From a virus, in the IMG/VR virus record IMGVR_UViG_3300009183_000337, positions 1-25,553 of that record: 25,553 bases of DNA. One strand, given 5' to 3'. Each line of letters begins with the position of its first letter. Within the stretch, counting starts at the first letter, position 1. The translations under genes were made by a program, and so were the position numbers. The notes below the pieces were generated by a model. That model was not told the DNA's origin. It saw only the letters and a program-made list of their open reading frames with translations, and did not search any database. Below, piece after piece: positions 21,026 through 25,553 of the stretch.

Positions 21026-21110
21026 GGGCACTGGTAACGGCATGGTACGCAGGGAGAACTTGCGGCGGGTGTTGATAGTTGGGCCTTTAGAAACACCGTT
21101 ACCCTTTTAG
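21026..21110 (+). ncRNA. Structured RNA candidate, three-stem
   Basis: Downstream of gene 20825 the outer stem GGTAAC (21033) with GTTACC (near 21098-21103), a middle hairpin with loop GAGAA at 21048-21064, and a hairpin GGTGTT/AACACC (21068-21097) could fold into a three-way junction followed by CTTTT. It may be a 3'UTR structure or terminator, or a separate RNA. No covariation except in the GAGAA hairpin (see 21127). Confidence 0.35.
21048..21064 (+). promoter_or_regulatory. GAGAA-loop hairpin, copy A
   Basis: Stem CGCAGG with CTTGCG, loop GAGAA, preceded by CATGGT. Same flanks and loop as copy B at 21127. The loop fits the GNRNA pattern of lambdoid boxB hairpins. Confidence 0.5.
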
Positions 21111-21126
21111 TTTCGCGCTCATGGTG

Positions 21127-21143
21127 CGTGGGGAGAACCCACG
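21127..21143 (+). promoter_or_regulatory. GAGAA-loop hairpin, copy B
   Basis: Perfect stem CGTGGG with CCCACG, loop GAGAA, preceded by CATGGT at 21120. Compared with copy A, stem positions 3 and 4 changed on both sides (C-G to T-A, A-T to G-C), which preserves pairing and supports an RNA role. Confidence 0.55.
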
Positions 21144-21156
21144 ACAGGGATTTTTG

Positions 21157-21191
21157 TCAAGAGTTTTTTTGATGATTTACTCTTGAAATTT
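21157..21191 (+). terminator. Possible terminator before element 8
   Basis: TCAAGAGT (21157-21164) pairs with ACTCTTGA (21179-21186) around a 14-base loop, followed by AATTTT. A weak terminator of the 20825 unit. Confidence 0.4.
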
Positions 21192-21222
21192 TGACCCTCA
21201 TGAAACAAGTGCGAAACTTTCG

Positions 21223-21261
21223 ATAGTTTCCGGGTTTGGGCACCCCGAAAGAAAAAACTAT
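21223..21261. repeat. 39-bp boundary palindrome, copy 8
   Basis: Arms invariant, centre GGG-CAC-CCC. It lies 17 bp before the -35 of the lysis gene. Confidence 0.9.
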
Positions 21262-21277
21262 TAAATCGAAAAAAAGT

Positions 21278-21305
21278 TTGACTCTCTCTCTGAATCTGAT
21301 ATTTT
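21278..21305 (+). promoter_or_regulatory. Promoter of lytic enzyme gene
   Basis: TTGACT (21278-21283), 16 bases, TATTTT (21300-21305), 7 bases to the ATG. An mRNA start at the A of ATG is expected. Confidence 0.65.
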
Positions 21306-21312
21306 CTCTCAT

Positions 21313-21705
21313 ATGAACAAAATCGCTTTATCTCTATTTGCTGTCGCCCTTGTCGCCCTTGGTTCCTCGCGCCGAAACTATGGCACCAAAGAAGACTTGT
21401 TTCGCGCAATGGCTGCTGTCGAAAGCAGCAACAACCCCAAGGCAGTCAACGCTAAAGAAACTGCCCTTGGTCTTTACCAAATTCGCCCAATGTATTTTCT
21501 TGACTCTGGGGTCAAGGGAAGCCATACTCAGGTTTATGAGCCTACAGTTGCCCGTAAAGTCTGTGAAAAATACTTTATGAGATATGAACCCAAAGCCTTT
21601 GCTAATAATGACATAGAGACTTTGGCTCGGCTTCATAACGCTGGCCCTAATTGGCGTAAAAGAGATACTGATAAATATTGGAATAAGATTAAAAAGCACT
21701 TGTAA
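21313..21705 (+). CDS. Secreted lysozyme-like lytic transglycosylase
   Basis: A 130-residue endolysin candidate. Residues 1-18 are a signal peptide or signal-anchor (Lys, then IALSLFAVALVAL, small residues). Residues 28-125 fit a minimal SLT/goose-type lysozyme domain: AAVESSNNPKAVN with likely catalytic E37, ALGLYQIRPMYF, and ARLHNAGPNW near the C-terminus. It would cleave peptidoglycan between N-acetylmuramate and N-acetylglucosamine. The N-terminal signal implies export by the host and no need for a holin, or a pinholin-released type. It leads a three-gene unit with 21707 and 21896 between elements 8 and 9. The start ATG sits 7 bases after the -10. Confidence 0.8.
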   Translation: MNKIALSLFAVALVALGSSRRNYGTKEDLFRAMAAVESSNNPKAVNAKETALGLYQIRPMYFLDSGVKGSHTQVYEPTVARKVCEKYFMRYEPKAFANNDIETLARLHNAGPNWRKRDTDKYWNKIKKHL

Positions 21706-21706
21706 T

Positions 21707-21895
21707 ATGAATACAGAACTAAAAATTACTATCCAAGAAGTAGTACAACTTCGTGAAGCTTTAATTAATTTAGAACGCCGTATTAAACAATTAATGGCGT
21801 TAGAGCATAAAGACTGGCATAAACTGTATGATTTAGATATCCAGTCAGTAGAAAAAGGTAAACAAATACTAAAACAAATAATACAAAGAGATTAA
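21707..21895 (+). CDS. Small coiled-coil protein, lysis unit
   Basis: A 62-residue protein that is nearly all helix with heptad-like Leu/Ile (VVQLREALINLERRIKQLMA, LYDLDIQSVEKGKQILKQII). No membrane segment. It starts one base after the stop of the lytic enzyme and ends directly at the start of the next gene, so all three are cotranslated. It could be an accessory of lysis, but that is guesswork from its place. Confidence 0.6.
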   Translation: MNTELKITIQEVVQLREALINLERRIKQLMALEHKDWHKLYDLDIQSVEKGKQILKQIIQRD

Positions 21896-22231
21896 ATGAA
21901 TAACCTTTTAGTGATTAACCCATACAAGAAAGATGACGTTTGGGCTATTGATGATGAATTGCGCGAATTGAAAAGAGAGCCTTTGGTTCTTGGTATTGAT
22001 TCGATGTTGGATTATTGGAATAATAAACTAATCGCTAATAACAAACTAAAAGTTATATTCTCTAATAATACTTTTCCTAAATATAATTTTCATTTGAAAT
22101 GGCTTAGAGAAGAAAACGGCGGCAATTGGTACTATTCAAAGGATCTAAAAGAAGAGGGCTGGCTTTGCCCCGCTCTTTATAAATACTTTGAGATTGCCCC
22201 TAAAGAGATATTTATGAATATCGCTAAGTAA
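21896..22231 (+). CDS. Hypothetical protein, lysis unit
   Basis: A 111-residue protein. Seen are an N-terminal acidic stretch (YKKDDVWAIDDELRELKREP) and a Trp-rich C-terminal half (FHLKWLREENGGNWYYSKDL, GWLCPALYKYFEIAPKEIF). The first half resembles phage proteins that start INPYKKDDVWAIDDE, but I cannot give the family or function. No signal peptide. Terminator at 22238 follows immediately. Confidence 0.6.
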   Translation: MNNLLVINPYKKDDVWAIDDELRELKREPLVLGIDSMLDYWNNKLIANNKLKVIFSNNTFPKYNFHLKWLREENGGNWYYSKDLKEEGWLCPALYKYFEIAPKEIFMNIAK

Positions 22232-22237
22232 TCAATC

Positions 22238-22254
22238 CCCGCTTCGGCGGGTTT
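22238..22254 (+). terminator. Terminator of the lysis unit
   Basis: CCCGC, loop TTCG, GCGGG, followed by TTTC. It stops two bases before boundary element 9. Confidence 0.75.
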
Positions 22255-22255
22255 C

Positions 22256-22294
22256 ATAGTTTCTGGGATTGGGCACCCCGAAGGAAAAAACTAT
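22256..22294. repeat. 39-bp boundary palindrome, copy 9
   Basis: Arms invariant, centre GGG-CAC-CCC. Between terminator and promoter of plus-strand units. Confidence 0.9.
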
Positions 22295-22321
22295 CATGGC
22301 AAAGAAAAGTGAGAAAGAGCG

Positions 22322-22350
22322 TTGACACTTCTCCTTCCAAGGGCTAATGT
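22322..22350 (+). promoter_or_regulatory. Promoter of gene 22359
   Basis: TTGACA (22322-22327), 17 bases, TAATGT (22345-22350), 8 bases to the ATG at 22359. The alternative ATG at 22347 lies inside the -10, so it cannot be the start of this transcript. Confidence 0.75.
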
Positions 22351-22358
22351 CTCCCTGC

Positions 22359-23180
22359 ATGAATAACACTGTTAAGAACTCAGTCCGCCACCTCATTTGC
22401 AAGGTCTATGACCAATTTGCATCTAACAAAGACAAGGTTAGTGTTTTATCACTTCCCGGCACTAGTTGGGAATTTGAAAAGTATGTGTTAAACAATTACG
22501 GCTTTCGTAATTTGTTTGGTTCTCAATTAGAAATGGATCTTGTTTGCTTTGAACGCGATCACGCTACATATGAATATAACGTAGAAGAGCGTTATGATGT
22601 GTTAGATAATCATAATGTCAGCTATATAAACGAACACGTTGAACAGGCAATGGAAGTCTATACACAACAGGAAAATGTATTTAGTTGGTTTGATTTCTGC
22701 GGCCAGCCTTCTTTCTTTGATCTTGATTATCATAGGGCAACTGGTAAACAAGTTCAGGTATTCACCTTTACTACCAATTGGCGCAGACGGGAAAATGTCC
22801 CTGCTGCAATACTTGAAGACGCAAAGAAGGTTAGCCCTGCTCAGGCTATCCTTAATTACTTTAAGCCGCTAATGGATGAGCGCGGCTATCATTTGCTCTT
22901 TGCAATTGAATATGTGGGTGTTAAATCTCCCATGCTTTGCTTCTGTATTACTAATGACCACGATGTGTTAAATCATAACTATAAGGTCGAGAATATGAAT
23001 GCCAAGAAGCAAGCTTCTGTTGTCACACAGAAGACTATTATTCCCAAGACTAATAAGCAAGGTATCTATGAAGCCCTGAAGTCTGGTATCAATGAATCAG
23101 TCATTATGGTTACATATGGTATCAATATACATCAATTAGCCGCACATAAGGCTTGGCTCACTATGTGGGGCCAATGGTAA
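22359..23180 (+). CDS. Hypothetical protein with Rossmann/methyltransferase-like look
   Basis: A 273-residue protein, the largest in the cassette region and alone in its unit. Possible methyltransferase-like landmarks: VSVLSLPGTSWEFEKYVL (motif I-like, near 30-47), an acidic strand end MDLVCFERD, and FSWFDFCGQPSFFDL (near 108-122, where motif IV would be), then VFTFTTNWRR. The order and spacing fit a Rossmann-fold SAM-dependent enzyme, but the glycine-rich loop is poor, so it could be inactive or unrelated. The C-terminal 45 residues (KQGIYEALKSGINES, NIHQLAAHKAWLTMWG) look like a helix-turn-helix or lid. The start at 22359 is set by the promoter. Function unknown. Confidence 0.55.
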   Translation: MNNTVKNSVRHLICKVYDQFASNKDKVSVLSLPGTSWEFEKYVLNNYGFRNLFGSQLEMDLVCFERDHATYEYNVEERYDVLDNHNVSYINEHVEQAMEVYTQQENVFSWFDFCGQPSFFDLDYHRATGKQVQVFTFTTNWRRRENVPAAILEDAKKVSPAQAILNYFKPLMDERGYHLLFAIEYVGVKSPMLCFCITNDHDVLNHNYKVENMNAKKQASVVTQKTIIPKTNKQGIYEALKSGINESVIMVTYGINIHQLAAHKAWLTMWGQW

Positions 23181-23194
23181 TAGGATAGTGTAAC

Positions 23195-23212
23195 GGGGGG
23201 CTTCGGCCCCCC
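23195..23212 (+). terminator. Terminator of gene 22359
   Basis: GGGGGGC, loop TTCG, GCCCCCC, very stable, followed by TTCATAG with few T. It ends four bases before element 10. Confidence 0.75.
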
Positions 23213-23215
23213 TTC

Positions 23216-23254
23216 ATAGTTTCCCGGTCTGGGCACCCCAAAGCCCAAAACTAT
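23216..23254. repeat. 39-bp boundary palindrome, copy 10
   Basis: Arms invariant, centre GGG-CAC-CCC. It lies between two convergent terminators. Confidence 0.9.
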
Positions 23255-23260
23255 CAAAGA

Positions 23261-23280
23261 AAAACCCCGCCGAAGCGGGG
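23261..23280 (-). terminator. Terminator of the 23289-23899 unit
   Basis: CCCCGC, loop CGAA, GCGGGG (UUCG on the transcribed strand), with the run of A/T on the minus-strand 3' side. It lies 9 bases from the stop of gene 23289. Confidence 0.85.
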
Positions 23281-23288
23281 CTTGTGTT

Positions 23289-23441
23289 TTATTCTTTAGT
23301 AGATAAGTGAAGCTGTTCTGTTATTAAATCTAATACAAAAACAATATCTGATAATATTTCTTTTATCTCAGAGTCTTTCTCTTTATTGAGCCGTATATCT
23401 ATTTCTTCTAATTTGTTTAAGATTTCGTCAAAGGGATTCAT
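23289..23441 (-). CDS. Small coiled-coil protein
   Basis: A 50-residue frame, too short for usual tracks. Sequence MNPFDEILNKLEEIDIRLNK and then acidic and hydrophobic heptads (EIKEILSDIVFVLDLITEQL) indicate a single amphipathic helix or coiled coil. It lies two bases after the stop of gene 23444. Both starts are preceded by AGAAGAATAAAT. Unknown function. Confidence 0.55.
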   Translation of the reverse strand: MNPFDEILNKLEEIDIRLNKEKDSEIKEILSDIVFVLDLITEQLHLSTKE

Positions 23442-23443
23442 AT

Positions 23444-23572
23444 TTATTCTTCTTCCTCGTCTAAGCTAGTTATTACTGGGCCATCGTAATGAAAAACTAT
23501 TTCAAAACTAGTATCAGATTCAAGAATAGGAGGAGGGGGAGGAATTGACATTATTAACTCTGTTATGGTCAT
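23444..23572 (-). CDS. Small proline-rich acidic protein
   Basis: A 42-residue frame with five consecutive prolines (IPPPPPILE, residues 10-18) and an acidic tail of four Glu. The middle (FEIVFHYDGPVITS) is strand-like. It lies between two genes of the same unit with the same start context, AGAAGAATAAAT-ATG, so it is likely expressed. Function unknown; could bind a proline-recognising partner. Confidence 0.5.
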   Translation of the reverse strand: MTITELIMSIPPPPPILESDTSFEIVFHYDGPVITSLDEEEE

Positions 23573-23593
23573 ATTTATTCTTCTTTCTTATTA

Positions 23594-23899
23594 TCAAATC
23601 CCAACAAGTGATTCCAACTCAAAGTAATTCAAATCCTCCCTTGCTGTCCAGAACAAATCGCGCTCAATTTTCAAACCAAATCGCCCCCTGATAGCTTCCA
23701 TTTCGCCCAAGGTAGCAATACCGCCCCATTCGACGCACCCCATGCCCAAATCAGCGAAGCCATGCAGGATGCCGCCTTCGATGCCTGTAATGAGCCAAGT
23801 TGCTGCGCCCCAAGGGGTGAATAGTTTGCAGAGGGGCACATAGCTATCGGCCCCTGCCTTGCTGAGTTTTTCCATCAATTCGACAGTAAGTAGTTTCAT
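23594..23899 (-). CDS. DUF2958-like protein
   Basis: A 101-residue protein whose sequence resembles DUF2958: MKLLTVELMEKL at the start, PLCKLFTPWGAATWLITGIE in the middle, and a C-terminal part with EMEAIRGRFGLKIERDLFW. These match the family's start MKLLT, the FTPW motif and the GxFGLxIERDLxW end. DUF2958 genes are common on plasmids and integrative elements and sometimes phages; the function is unknown to me. The start is set by the -10 hexamer 7 bases upstream (23907-23912). It heads the three-gene unit and is richer in G+C than its partners, suggesting it was acquired. Confidence 0.75.
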   Translation of the reverse strand: MKLLTVELMEKLSKAGADSYVPLCKLFTPWGAATWLITGIEGGILHGFADLGMGCVEWGGIATLGEMEAIRGRFGLKIERDLFWTAREDLNYFELESLVGI

Positions 23900-23906
23900 C
23901 AGGGAC

Positions 23907-23935
23907 AAGGTAATGGGAAACGGCGCGAGAGTCAA
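23907..23935 (-). promoter_or_regulatory. Promoter of the DUF2958-like unit
   Basis: TTGACT (23930-23935), 17 bases, TACCTT (23907-23912), 7 bases to the ATG. Confidence 0.65.
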
Positions 23936-23945
23936 ATTTAATTTG

Positions 23946-23984
23946 ATAGTTTTTTACTTTGGGCTCCCCAATTCCGAAAACTAT
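23946..23984. repeat. 39-bp boundary palindrome, copy 11
   Basis: Arms invariant, centre GGG-CTC-CCC. The flank between arm and core is the most divergent of all copies (TTTACTTT). Confidence 0.9.
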
Positions 23985-23986
23985 AG

Positions 23987-24016
23987 AAAAACCCCCTAGT
24001 GTTAAACACTAGAGGG
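23987..24016 (-). terminator. Terminator of the 24040-24928 unit
   Basis: CTAGTG and CACTAG around a five-base loop, extended by C-run/G-run, with the A-run on the plus strand (T on the minus strand). It follows element 11 after two bases. Confidence 0.75.
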
Positions 24017-24039
24017 TGCTTTATTTGATATTTGTTCTG

Positions 24040-24234
24040 TTATTCTTTAATCTTTGGAGTCTTATTTGCAAACCTGCTGACTTTTAAACTAATGTTCCTG
24101 AGACTTTTCTTAATTTCTGACAATTTGACTTTGAGTTTAATTCGTTTCTTTTGTAAAGACCTAGCGCTTTTCTTCATTACCTTTAGGTCAGTGATTTTCT
24201 TTTCTAGTTTTGCTATTTGTTTATCTTTTGTCAT
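24040..24234 (-). CDS. Small basic coiled-coil protein
   Basis: A 64-residue protein that is nearly all Lys, Leu, Ile and Ser with heptad spacing (KQIAKLEKKITDLKVMKKSA and so on). It is a basic coiled coil, perhaps DNA- or membrane-associated. It is the last gene of its unit; its ATG lies inside the tiny membrane-peptide frame in another phase, so the two are coupled. No family recognised. Confidence 0.55.
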   Translation of the reverse strand: MTKDKQIAKLEKKITDLKVMKKSARSLQKKRIKLKVKLSEIKKSLRNISLKVSRFANKTPKIKE

Positions 24235-24292
24235 TGTGTTTGTTTCCTATTATTATTCCTATCAATACTACTATTAGTAGTAATACTATCAT
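24221..24292 (-). CDS. Tiny single-span membrane peptide
   Basis: A 23-residue frame, MIVLLLIVVLIGIIIGNKHN and DKR. It starts four bases after the stop of the Gp88-like gene and overlaps the start of the coiled-coil gene, so it is set in a tight operon. It looks like a short membrane helix with a polar, basic C-terminus. It resembles the 15-residue peptide at 17835-17882 (MIxLLLI...IG start), and may be a distant relative. Confidence 0.45.
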   Translation of the reverse strand: MIVLLLIVVLIGIIIGNKHNDKR

Positions 24293-24295
24293 GAT

Positions 24296-24928
24296 TTAAT
24301 GTAATTTGTAGCTTACGTTTTGCACTGATTTATTCCAACAAGCGCGGCAAGTAAGGCATTTGTTATCTTGATTAGAAGCAGGACAATTAAATGTCTGATC
24401 TTTTGACACGCCGGAAGTAGTTAACCCTAATGTTTTGGCAATAGCGCTAGGTGCATTGCCATTAATCATTAGAGAAGAAAGTCGAATAGTTAAATTAGAA
24501 GGAATAGTCCCATACAATTTAACATAAGTGCTGACAATAGAATACTCCCGAGTAGGAAGCCAGAAAGTAATGTTAGGAAGATTAATTGCAATCTGACATA
24601 TCTTTCTTAAATGAATTACCGATTGAATATCACCACTATCGTGCCAACGAAAGAATCCACTCTTTTCTTTACCTGCAATAGCAATAGTCATTGCTTCAAC
24701 CCATTCGGGCTTATCTATAGAATCAAATCGCTTTTGTAAAGCGTTTCTGACATTGGGCATATTATAAAAGCCCTTTAACGCATAACACTTAGAGCAAACA
24801 CTATTCTTTACGGGCACTAATTTTGCGCCGGTTTTGCAATGCTTTGCGGGGGTAGAATAAGATCGGCATGGCATTTTGCTGGGCGCAGAAAGTCCGCCAA
24901 CAAAATCAAGGGCGTAGTCAAGGTTCAT
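24296..24928 (-). CDS. Gp88-like phage protein
   Basis: A 210-residue protein that I believe belongs to the phage gene-product-88 family (Pfam PF17338). The start MNLDYALDF is set by the promoter at 24936-24964. Seen are CRSYSTPAKHC, TGAKLVPVKNSVCSKCYALK (about 38-57) with several Cys, then FFRWHDSGDI, ITFWLPTREYSIVSTY, LTIRLSS, and a C-terminal Cys group in CPASNQDNKCLTCRACW. The Cys pattern fits metal or iron-sulfur binding. The biochemical role is not known to me. It leads a three-gene unit between elements 11 and 12. Confidence 0.65.
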   Translation of the reverse strand: MNLDYALDFVGGLSAPSKMPCRSYSTPAKHCKTGAKLVPVKNSVCSKCYALKGFYNMPNVRNALQKRFDSIDKPEWVEAMTIAIAGKEKSGFFRWHDSGDIQSVIHLRKICQIAINLPNITFWLPTREYSIVSTYVKLYGTIPSNLTIRLSSLMINGNAPSAIAKTLGLTTSGVSKDQTFNCPASNQDNKCLTCRACWNKSVQNVSYKLH

Positions 24929-24935
24929 CGTGGAA

Positions 24936-24964
24936 AGAGTAGCCCAAAGCAGCGACCATTGCAA
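24936..24964 (-). promoter_or_regulatory. Promoter of the Gp88-like unit
   Basis: TTGCAA (24959-24964), 17 bases, TACTCT (24936-24941), 7 bases to the ATG. The -35 is weak. Confidence 0.5.
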
Positions 24965-24985
24965 ACATTTTCACAAAATTATTTG

Positions 24986-25024
24986 ATAGTTTCTGGCTTC
25001 GGGGTCCCCAATCTGAAAAACTAT
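24986..25024. repeat. 39-bp boundary palindrome, copy 12
   Basis: Arms invariant, centre GGG-GTC-CCC as in copies 1 and 2. It is the last copy in the window. Confidence 0.9.
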
Positions 25025-25038
25025 GGTGACAACAAAAG

Positions 25039-25062
25039 AGCCCCAATTATTAAATCGAGGCT
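25039..25062 (-). terminator. Terminator of the 25117 unit
   Basis: On the minus strand AGCCTCGATT pairs with AATTGGGGCT (two wobbles), loop TAAT, followed by CTTTTGTTG. It is 54 bases past the stop of gene 25117. Confidence 0.7.
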
Positions 25063-25072
25063 TATTTGCCTT

Positions 25073-25110
25073 ATTTGCGGTTAATCTTTTTAATATTTAG
25101 AGCTTATTTA
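25073..25110. repeat. Degenerate 11-bp-phased array V
   Basis: ATTTG at 25073, ATCTT at 25084, ATTTA at 25095 and ATTTA at 25106 keep the 11-bp step of the other arrays, though two bases are off in one box. It lies after element 12, beyond the terminator. Confidence 0.4.
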
Positions 25111-25116
25111 TTCATA

Positions 25117-25290
25117 TTATTCAATCTCAATAAAAAAATGATCTTTGTCTAGTACGTCATCGACAAGAGAAACATCGCAACTATAAACAGGATAATATTC
25201 ATCAACTGCTCCATTATACACAGTAACAGTTTGGTTTAGCTGTTCCGCACTCAATTCATTCAAAGACTCAAGTAATTCTTTGTATGTCAT
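25117..25290 (-). CDS. Small conserved phage-type hypothetical protein
   Basis: A 57-residue frame read by eye: TYKELLESLNELSAEQLNQT, then VTVYNGAVDEYYPVYSCDVS and an acidic end (VDDVLDKDHFFIEIE). The KELLESL-N-L-S-x-EQLNQTV pattern with DEYYPV and a C-terminal LDKDHxF(I/L) recurs in many short phage and bacterial proteins with unknown role. Start ATG at 25290 is 21 bases after the preceding gene's stop. Terminator at 25039-25062. Confidence 0.65.
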   Translation of the reverse strand: MTYKELLESLNELSAEQLNQTVTVYNGAVDEYYPVYSCDVSLVDDVLDKDHFFIEIE

Positions 25291-25311
25291 ATTACTATTT
25301 AGTTAACTGTT

Positions 25312-25553
25312 TCAATGAAAGAAGATTCGTGATTCGTCTTTGAATGTAGCCTTGTCCCCAGCTTCATTCCATTCGACTCCATAGGTCATGCCTTCTTCGA
25401 CATGGTGCTTGTGTAGATAGTTGAAGCCTCTATATTGCTTTGCTTCCATCAATAGATCAGTCACGAAGAACTGGAGAGTCCTGCGTTGGATTGTAGCCTC
25501 ATTCTTGCTGGTGGTGAAGAAGTGATTAACTTTCTCTTTCACCGATTCCAGAT
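25312..25553 (-). CDS. Hypothetical protein, N-terminus cut by the window edge
   Basis: At least 76 residues of a basic to neutral protein: VKEKVNHFFTTSKNEATIQ, then LQFFVTDLLMEAKQYRGFNY, HVEEGMTYGVEW, and the end SRIFFH. The frame remains open to the end of the window, and the only possible start inside it is a GTG at 25542; the true start may lie outside. Function unknown. It is the gene before 25117 in the same direction. Confidence 0.55.
   Translation of the reverse strand, partial: LESVKEKVNHFFTTSKNEATIQRRTLQFFVTDLLMEAKQYRGFNYLHKHHVEEGMTYGVEWNEAGDKATFKDESRIFFH

Noticed and set aside
22347-22358. Upstream ATG of the 273-residue gene
   Set aside because: It lies in the -10 hexamer of the only good promoter.
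16867-25024. CRISPR array
   Set aside because: The 39-bp repeat is evenly conserved, but spacing runs from about 0.4 to 1.1 kb with genes in between, so there are no spacers.
16867-25024. Integron with attC sites
   Set aside because: Units are in both directions, the repeat lacks attC core-site triplets, copies are nearly identical in length and sequence, and no integron integrase is present in the window.
16867-25024. The 39-bp element as terminator
   Set aside because: It has no T-run at its end, exists in divergent promoter regions, and each unit already has a separate hairpin terminator next to it.

Overview
The window looks like part of a tailed double-stranded DNA phage genome. The host cannot be named from sequence alone. 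The left half (about 85-13875) is one long minus-strand operon for virion assembly. Read in its own direction it runs: zinc-ribbon protein, a sigma-70-type factor, a DNA-binding candidate, a zinc-finger/ERCC4-type nuclease, terminase large subunit, portal, several structural or unknown proteins, a Dps-like protein, a prohead protease fused to a scaffold, a decoration-protein candidate and the HK97-type major capsid protein, ending at a strong terminator. No tail genes are recognisable inside the window.

A transition zone (13900-16200) carries a small HExxH metallopeptidase and a cysteine-rich protein on the plus strand, and a PhoH-like ATPase and an HNH endonuclease on the minus strand, followed by about 400 bases without a convincing gene.

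The right half (16.2-25.5 kb) is built differently. It is a mosaic of small transcription units of one to three short genes, pointing either way and differing visibly in base composition. Each unit boundary from 16.87 kb on is marked by the same imperfect palindrome, exactly 39 bp long, 12 copies in all. The outer 7-bp arms are invariant and the centre is always GGG-N3-CCC. The element lies between terminator and promoter when neighbours are in tandem, between two promoters when they diverge, and between two terminators when they converge. It therefore marks boundaries and is not itself a promoter or a terminator. Most units also have their own sigma-70-like promoter and a hairpin terminator with a GNRA-type or UUCG loop.

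Further layers sit on this scaffold. Four arrays of ATTTG boxes have an exact 11-bp period, and a fifth is degenerate. An identical 14-bp second palindrome follows two of the 39-bp elements at the same offset. Four 38-42-bp hairpins are arranged symmetrically around the first element, between two divergent paralogous genes. Two hairpins with a GAGAA loop and compensating stem changes lie at 21.05-21.14 kb. In nine genes the start codon is 7-9 nt after a -10-like hexamer and Shine-Dalgarno sequences are rare, which suggests leaderless mRNAs.

Recognisable cassette products include a secreted lysozyme-like lytic enzyme (21313-21705), a DUF2958-like protein (23594-23899), a Gp88-like protein (24296-24928) and a zinc-ribbon protein (18130-18333). 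Most others have no function I recognise. The best candidate for an undescribed system is the palindrome-bounded cassette array together with its phased ATTTG arrays. It could be a gene-exchange, insulation, replication or DNA-organisation system. No integrase, transposase, CRISPR array or tRNA was found in the window.
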